A DNA stretch of 9,146 nt from CBDULQ01 sp965368115 (GTDB lineage: Bacteria > Pseudomonadota > Gammaproteobacteria > SZUA-229), in assembly GCA_965368115.1 (NCBI GenBank), contig CBDULQ010000154.1:1-9146 (forward strand), read 5' to 3'. Under the pieces are notes generated by a model, which made no database searches, was not told where the DNA came from, and saw only the letters and a list, made by a program, of their open reading frames with translations. Every line of letters begins with the position of its first letter. The stretch's first letter is position 1. Below, one piece after another: positions 6,100 through 9,146 of the stretch. The position numbers were made by a program, and so were the translations under genes.

Positions 6100-8112
6100 A
6101 TGTGCGGTATTGCAGGTGTTTTTCACCGCGACCCTCAAAAACCTATCGATTCACAGCTGCTGGTGAATATGGCAGCTATCCAGTATCACCGTGGACCGGA
6201 TAACTTCGGTTATGCGAATCCGCAAGGGCTGGGCATGGGTATGGCTCATGCACGTCTGTCCATTATCGATCTGAACGAAGAGCGCGGTCGTCAGCCGCTG
6301 GTATCACCGGACCAGAAATACTGGATGGTACACAACGGCGAGTTCTACGATTTTCAACGCATTCGAGCACGCATGGTAGCAACCGGTGCGCGGTTTTCTA
6401 CAAAGAGTGATTCGGAAACCATCCTGCACCTGTATCCACGCTACGGTATGGAAAAAACACTGGAATACCTGCGTGGTGAATTTGCATTTGCGGTATTCGA
6501 TAAAGACGAAGACAGCCTGTACCTGGTGCGCGATCGCTTCGGTATCAAACCCCTGTACTGGACCGAAACACCCGACGGCATCGTTTACGGTTCGGAACTG
6601 AAAGTGCTGTTTGCGCATCCGGGGGTCAAGCGCCGCCTGTCTGCGCAGGGTGTTTATCATCAGCTGATTCAGGTGATGGTGCCGGGTACTACGGCGTTCG
6701 ATGGTATTCACCAGGTGCCGCCGGGTCATATGGTAAAGATTCGTCGCAAGAACGGTGAATTGAAGATCATCCAGGAAAAATACTGGGACATCAATTTCCC
6801 GGTAGCCGGCGAATATGTCAATCAACACGACGAAAGCTATTACATCGAAGGTGTACGCGAAAAATTACTCGAAGCGGTTCATCATCGACTGCAGGCGGAC
6901 GTGTCGGTCGGTTGTTATCTGTCCGGCGGTATCGATTCCTGTTCGATACTGGGTTTGAGTGCCGCTGTACGCCAGGACCCGGTAAAAGCTTTCACCATCG
7001 GTTTCGACAGTAGCGACTATGACGAAACCCCGATCGCCCGTGAAATGGCCGATATGACCGGCGCCGATCAACTGGTGTTGAGTCTGTCCGCGGATGAACT
7101 TTATGCTAATTTCTCGCGCACCATCTGGCATGCGGAACGTACCATTTACAACACGCTGGCGGTGGCCAAGCTGTTGATGAGCGAAGCGGTACGTGACAAC
7201 AAATACAAGGTCGTATTGACCGGCGAGGGCTCCGACGAACTGTTTGCCGGTTATCCTGCATTCCGAAAAGATATGTTCCTGTACGGTCTAGATGATCTGC
7301 CGGCTTCATTGCGCAGCGAGTGGCAGGCCAGCCTGGAAGAAAGTAACAAGCTGTTCCGAGGCGCCATGTTGCCGCGTGAAGATTTCAATTCACCGGCGAT
7401 GAACAGTGTGGTCGGCTTTACGCCGAGCTGTTTACAGAACTGGTTGCACTGCCATAATTTTGCCATGCAGCTGGTCAATCCGGAATGGCGTGAAGAGTTG
7501 GCTGATTATGATGCCGGTGCAGCCATTGCGAGTACTTTTGACAGCGGTCAACTGGAAGGTCGACATCCGCTGGATAAGGCGCAGTATGTGTGGATAAAAA
7601 CCATGCTGGAAGGCCAGATCCTGACATGGGGCGGTGATCGCGTCGATATGGCCAATTCCATGGAGGCACGCCCTGCATTCCTCGATCATCATCTGGCGGC
7701 ATTCGCCACCCAGGTGCCACCGCAGTTGCGCATCAAGGGCGCCACCGAAAAATATGTGCTGCGTGAAGCAATGAAGGGCCTGTTGCCGGAAACACTTTAC
7801 AAACGACAGAAGTTTGCTTTCATGGCACCGCCGGCTCATACCGACAAGAAGAAATGGAACTCAATGATGGATCTGATGAACGAGTTCGCCAGTGAAGACC
7901 GGGTAAAAGATGCCGGCTTGCTGGATTACCAGGCGATTCAAACCATGATCAATAGTCATGAAGATCCGAATATGGATCGCGAGACCAAGGTACAGCTCGA
8001 TGCGGTGATCAATCACGTGATGGGTGTGCAGTTGATGCATCAACACTTCGTTGCCCAGGACGTGCCTGCACTGGCCGCGCAACGCGCGCAGGAACTTGGC
8101 TGGAGCGCCTGA
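6100..8112 (+). CDS. asparagine-synthetase-like glutamine-dependent amidotransferase (AsnB family)
   Basis: A 670-residue cytosolic enzyme of two domains. The N-terminal Ntn glutaminase has Cys2 as nucleophile after Met removal (MCGIAG), HRGPD 30-34, R52 in ARLSIID, NGE 79-81, SDSE 103-106 and RDRFGIKPLYW 144-154. The C-terminal ATP-pyrophosphatase domain (about 245-640) has SGGIDS 275-280, GEGSDELFAGY 375-385 and GGDRVDMANSMEARPAFLD 511-529. All catalytic motifs look intact, so it should free ammonia from glutamine, adenylate a carboxylate and form an amide. At 670 residues it is longer than E. coli AsnB (about 554), nearer the long bacterial AsnB/AsnO types. Several family members amidate substrates other than aspartate; AsnO of the N-acetylglutaminylglutamine amide osmolyte pathway is one. 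Its place after a carbamoyltransferase suggests an N-carbamoyl amino acid as substrate, but asparagine synthesis cannot be excluded. The 90-base gap upstream may allow separate control. Confidence 0.93.
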   Translation: MCGIAGVFHRDPQKPIDSQLLVNMAAIQYHRGPDNFGYANPQGLGMGMAHARLSIIDLNEERGRQPLVSPDQKYWMVHNGEFYDFQRIRARMVATGARFSTKSDSETILHLYPRYGMEKTLEYLRGEFAFAVFDKDEDSLYLVRDRFGIKPLYWTETPDGIVYGSELKVLFAHPGVKRRLSAQGVYHQLIQVMVPGTTAFDGIHQVPPGHMVKIRRKNGELKIIQEKYWDINFPVAGEYVNQHDESYYIEGVREKLLEAVHHRLQADVSVGCYLSGGIDSCSILGLSAAVRQDPVKAFTIGFDSSDYDETPIAREMADMTGADQLVLSLSADELYANFSRTIWHAERTIYNTLAVAKLLMSEAVRDNKYKVVLTGEGSDELFAGYPAFRKDMFLYGLDDLPASLRSEWQASLEESNKLFRGAMLPREDFNSPAMNSVVGFTPSCLQNWLHCHNFAMQLVNPEWREELADYDAGAAIASTFDSGQLEGRHPLDKAQYVWIKTMLEGQILTWGGDRVDMANSMEARPAFLDHHLAAFATQVPPQLRIKGATEKYVLREAMKGLLPETLYKRQKFAFMAPPAHTDKKKWNSMMDLMNEFASEDRVKDAGLLDYQAIQTMINSHEDPNMDRETKVQLDAVINHVMGVQLMHQHFVAQDVPALAAQRAQELGWSA

Positions 8113-8134
8113 ACGGCGCCACCTTAGTCGGCGC
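8105..8134. repeat. overlapping GC-rich hairpin arms at the convergent gene junction
   Basis: GCGCC at 8105-8109 can pair with GGCGC at 8115-8119 across TGAAC, and GCGCC at 8116-8120 can pair with GGCGC at 8130-8134. The two hairpins exclude each other. They span the 11 bases between the two converging stop codons. No T-run follows on either strand, so termination here, if any, is not of the classic intrinsic kind. Confidence 0.35.
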
Positions 8135-8621
8135 GAGGGTTGTCGGCGGCGCTGCGGTTGATAGTGCCGAGTTCAAGTAGCGGGGCGGCATCGATGGACT
8201 CGGCGTTCATCATGCTTGCGATGCGTTGTACCGATGTCAGGATCTGTTGCTGTTCCCACGTCTGCAATGCATTAAATCGTTCGATGAAATCCTGCTGCAG
8301 GGGAGTGGGCGCCTGATCCAGCAGCGTCTTGCCCTTACGCGTAATATTGAGTTGCCAGCTGCGGCGGTCCAGCTCGCTGCGTTTTCTGATAATGAGTTCG
8401 CGTGATTGCAGGCGATCCAGAATGGTGGTGATGGTGCCCTGGCTGAGATTAACCTGGATGGCGACCTGCTTGGGTGAGATGCCGGGTTCCGCTTTGATAC
8501 AGCGAAGAATGATCAGTTGCGGTGCGGTCAGTCCCGCGTCCCGGTTGAGTTTTTTCGAGTGCAGGTCAATCGCCCTGATGACCTGGCGTAGCGCGATCAG
8601 CAGTTGTTCGTGCAGCTGCAT
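8124..8621 (-). CDS. MarR-family transcriptional regulator
   Basis: A 165-residue winged-helix regulator. The core matches MarR proteins: an N-terminal dimerisation helix (residues 1-28), GLTAPQLIILRCI (30-42), a helix-turn-helix SPKQVAIQVNLSQGTITTILDRLQ (about 50-73), and the wing with the family's DRR signature (SELDRRSWQLNITRKGKTLLDQA, about 82-104), then C-terminal helices. The last 20 or so residues are a polar tail. It should bind a palindromic operator as a dimer and lose affinity on ligand binding; the ligand is unknown. It converges on the amidotransferase gene and has the same direction as the M20 hydrolase upstream of it. A good promoter and operator-like palindrome directly upstream suggest autoregulation. 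By position it is the likely regulator of the carbamoyl/amide gene set. MarR-type EctR next to ectoine genes is a precedent for osmolyte control by this family. Confidence 0.93.
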   Translation of the reverse strand: MQLHEQLLIALRQVIRAIDLHSKKLNRDAGLTAPQLIILRCIKAEPGISPKQVAIQVNLSQGTITTILDRLQSRELIIRKRSELDRRSWQLNITRKGKTLLDQAPTPLQQDFIERFNALQTWEQQQILTSVQRIASMMNAESIDAAPLLELGTINRSAADNPRAD

Positions 8622-8650
8622 GGATTAACTTCTTTTTCAGCGATGCGTCG

Positions 8651-8669
8651 TTGCATACGGAGTCCGCAA
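8651..8669. promoter_or_regulatory. candidate MarR operator (imperfect 19-bp palindrome)
   Basis: TTGCATACGGAGTCCGCAA has the form TTGC-N2-AC-N3-GT-N2-GCAA, with six of nine base pairs symmetric. It overlaps the -10 box and expected start point of the marR promoter, where a bound repressor would block transcription. Length and placement fit MarR-type autoregulation. I saw no second copy with this spacing before the genes at 2955 or 6100. Confidence 0.45.
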
Positions 8670-8695
8670 TATACTACAGCCTGCCGGACTGACAA
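8668..8695 (-). promoter_or_regulatory. sigma-70 promoter of the marR gene
   Basis: On the minus strand the -35 is TTGTCA (8690-8695) and the -10 is TATATT (8668-8673), each five of six to consensus, with a 16-base spacer. The start point would be near 8661, giving a leader of about 40 bases before the ATG at 8621. This means marR can be transcribed apart from the hydrolase gene that precedes it. The rest of the 8622-8738 gap holds no gene. Confidence 0.6.
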
Positions 8696-8738
8696 ATAAC
8701 TATCATTTTATTTTGCGCCGCCGACTGCAGGTGGCCGT

Positions 8739-9146
8739 TCAGTCTGAACAGGCCAGCTCCAGTAGTGCGTTGAGTAACACATTGGTACCTTTTTCGATAT
8801 CCGACCAGTGCGACCATTCATCCGGTGCGTGACTGATGCCGCCGACACTGGGAATAAAAATCATGCCGGTGGGGGTGATGTCGGTAAAGAACTGCGCATC
8901 ATGGCCGGCGCCGCTGGGCATGATTTCATAGCTGTAACCCAGTTGCCGGGTGTGTTTTTCGAACAGGTCGACGATGTCACGGTGACAGTCTTTGGGTTCC
9001 AGCCAGCTCATTTGCTCGTATTCGAACATCAGGCGATGGCGTCGACCAATGGCTGACAGTGCTCTGCGACAGGCGTCGGCTATATCTTTCATCACCTGTT
9101 CCGACATGTCGCGACCGACCAGGGTGAAATCCGCTTCGCCGGGGAC
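8739..9146 (-). CDS. M20-type Zn amidohydrolase, N-carbamoyl-amino-acid hydrolase/allantoate amidohydrolase group (C-terminal part)
   Basis: The frame is open at the right edge; 135 C-terminal residues are visible and the stop is at 8739-8741. The first visible residues, VPGEADFTLVGRD, continue upstream of the internal Met at 9107, so that Met is not the start. Marks of the AllC/HyuC/beta-ureidopropionase group are SGAGHDAQFF, a short strand MIFIPSVGGISH, then APDEWS; the His of GISH is the family's C-terminal zinc ligand. A full protein is usually about 400-430 residues, so two thirds lies outside. Enzymes of this group release carbamoyl groups or ammonia from ureido compounds (N-carbamoyl amino acids, ureidopropionate, allantoate). 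Being near a carbamoyltransferase of unusual specificity, it may degrade the same N-carbamoyl product. It lies upstream of marR on the same strand, with a 117-base gap. Exact substrate cannot be decided from this fragment. Confidence 0.88.
   Translation of the reverse strand, partial: VPGEADFTLVGRDMSEQVMKDIADACRRALSAIGRRHRLMFEYEQMSWLEPKDCHRDIVDLFEKHTRQLGYSYEIMPSGAGHDAQFFTDITPTGMIFIPSVGGISHAPDEWSHWSDIEKGTNVLLNALLELACSD

Noticed and set aside
6304..6828. Minus-strand 174-codon frame inside the amidotransferase gene
   Set aside because: It is antisense to intact glutaminase-domain coding sequence, with no start context or domain.
6100..8112. Calling the amidotransferase AsnO of the NAGGN osmolyte pathway
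   Set aside because: The neighbouring NAGGN synthetase and peptidase genes are absent, the N-terminus differs from the one I recall for that subfamily, and the partner here is a carbamoyltransferase.
8105..8134. Bidirectional intrinsic terminator between the converging genes
   Set aside because: GC-rich hairpins can form, but no T-run follows on either strand.

Overview
The window looks like a chromosomal segment of a gammaproteobacterium, probably a free-living aquatic, possibly halophilic, one. The basis is moderate GC content, compact operons with overlapping genes, the style of the GGDEF/EAL sensor protein, and a combination of genes reminiscent of osmolyte metabolism. The genus cannot be read from the sequence. 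No RNA genes, insertion sequences, CRISPR arrays or prophage genes were seen.

Layout. (1) 1-2691, minus strand: a long reading frame, open at the window edge, for a GAF-PAS-GAF-GGDEF-EAL cyclic-di-GMP protein whose last EAL residues lie outside. (2) 2692-2954: the divergent intergenic region. (3) 2955-8112, plus strand: a tight gene set. It encodes a signal-peptide/beta-sandwich/C-terminal-TM protein, a sodium:solute symporter, a 40-residue membrane protein overlapping the genes on both sides, an aspartate-carbamoyltransferase-like enzyme, and, after a 90-bp gap with a perfect inverted repeat, a 670-residue glutamine-dependent asparagine-synthetase-like amidotransferase. (4) 8124-8621, minus strand: a MarR-type regulator converging on the amidotransferase, with a good promoter and an operator-like palindrome upstream. 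(5) 8739-9146, minus strand: the C-terminal part of an M20-type amidohydrolase of the N-carbamoyl-amino-acid hydrolase/allantoate amidohydrolase type.

How the genes may work together. The carbamoyltransferase keeps the carbamoyl-phosphate site and the Arg that holds the alpha-carboxylate. It has lost the Arg and Gln that in E. coli PyrB hold the beta-carboxylate of aspartate, and HPLPR has become HPLAR, so it is probably not PyrB. Next to it is an amidotransferase able to turn a carboxylate into an amide, then a MarR regulator and a carbamoyl-amino-acid hydrolase; upstream is a sodium symporter with two small membrane partners. An N-carbamoylated, amidated amino acid is the natural predicted product. 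One such molecule is known as a compatible solute: N-alpha-carbamoyl-L-glutamine 1-amide, described from the halophilic purple sulfur bacterium Ectothiorhodospira marismortui. I propose that this window holds a biosynthesis, transport, turnover and control locus for that solute or a close relative. This is inference; alternatives are given in the findings.
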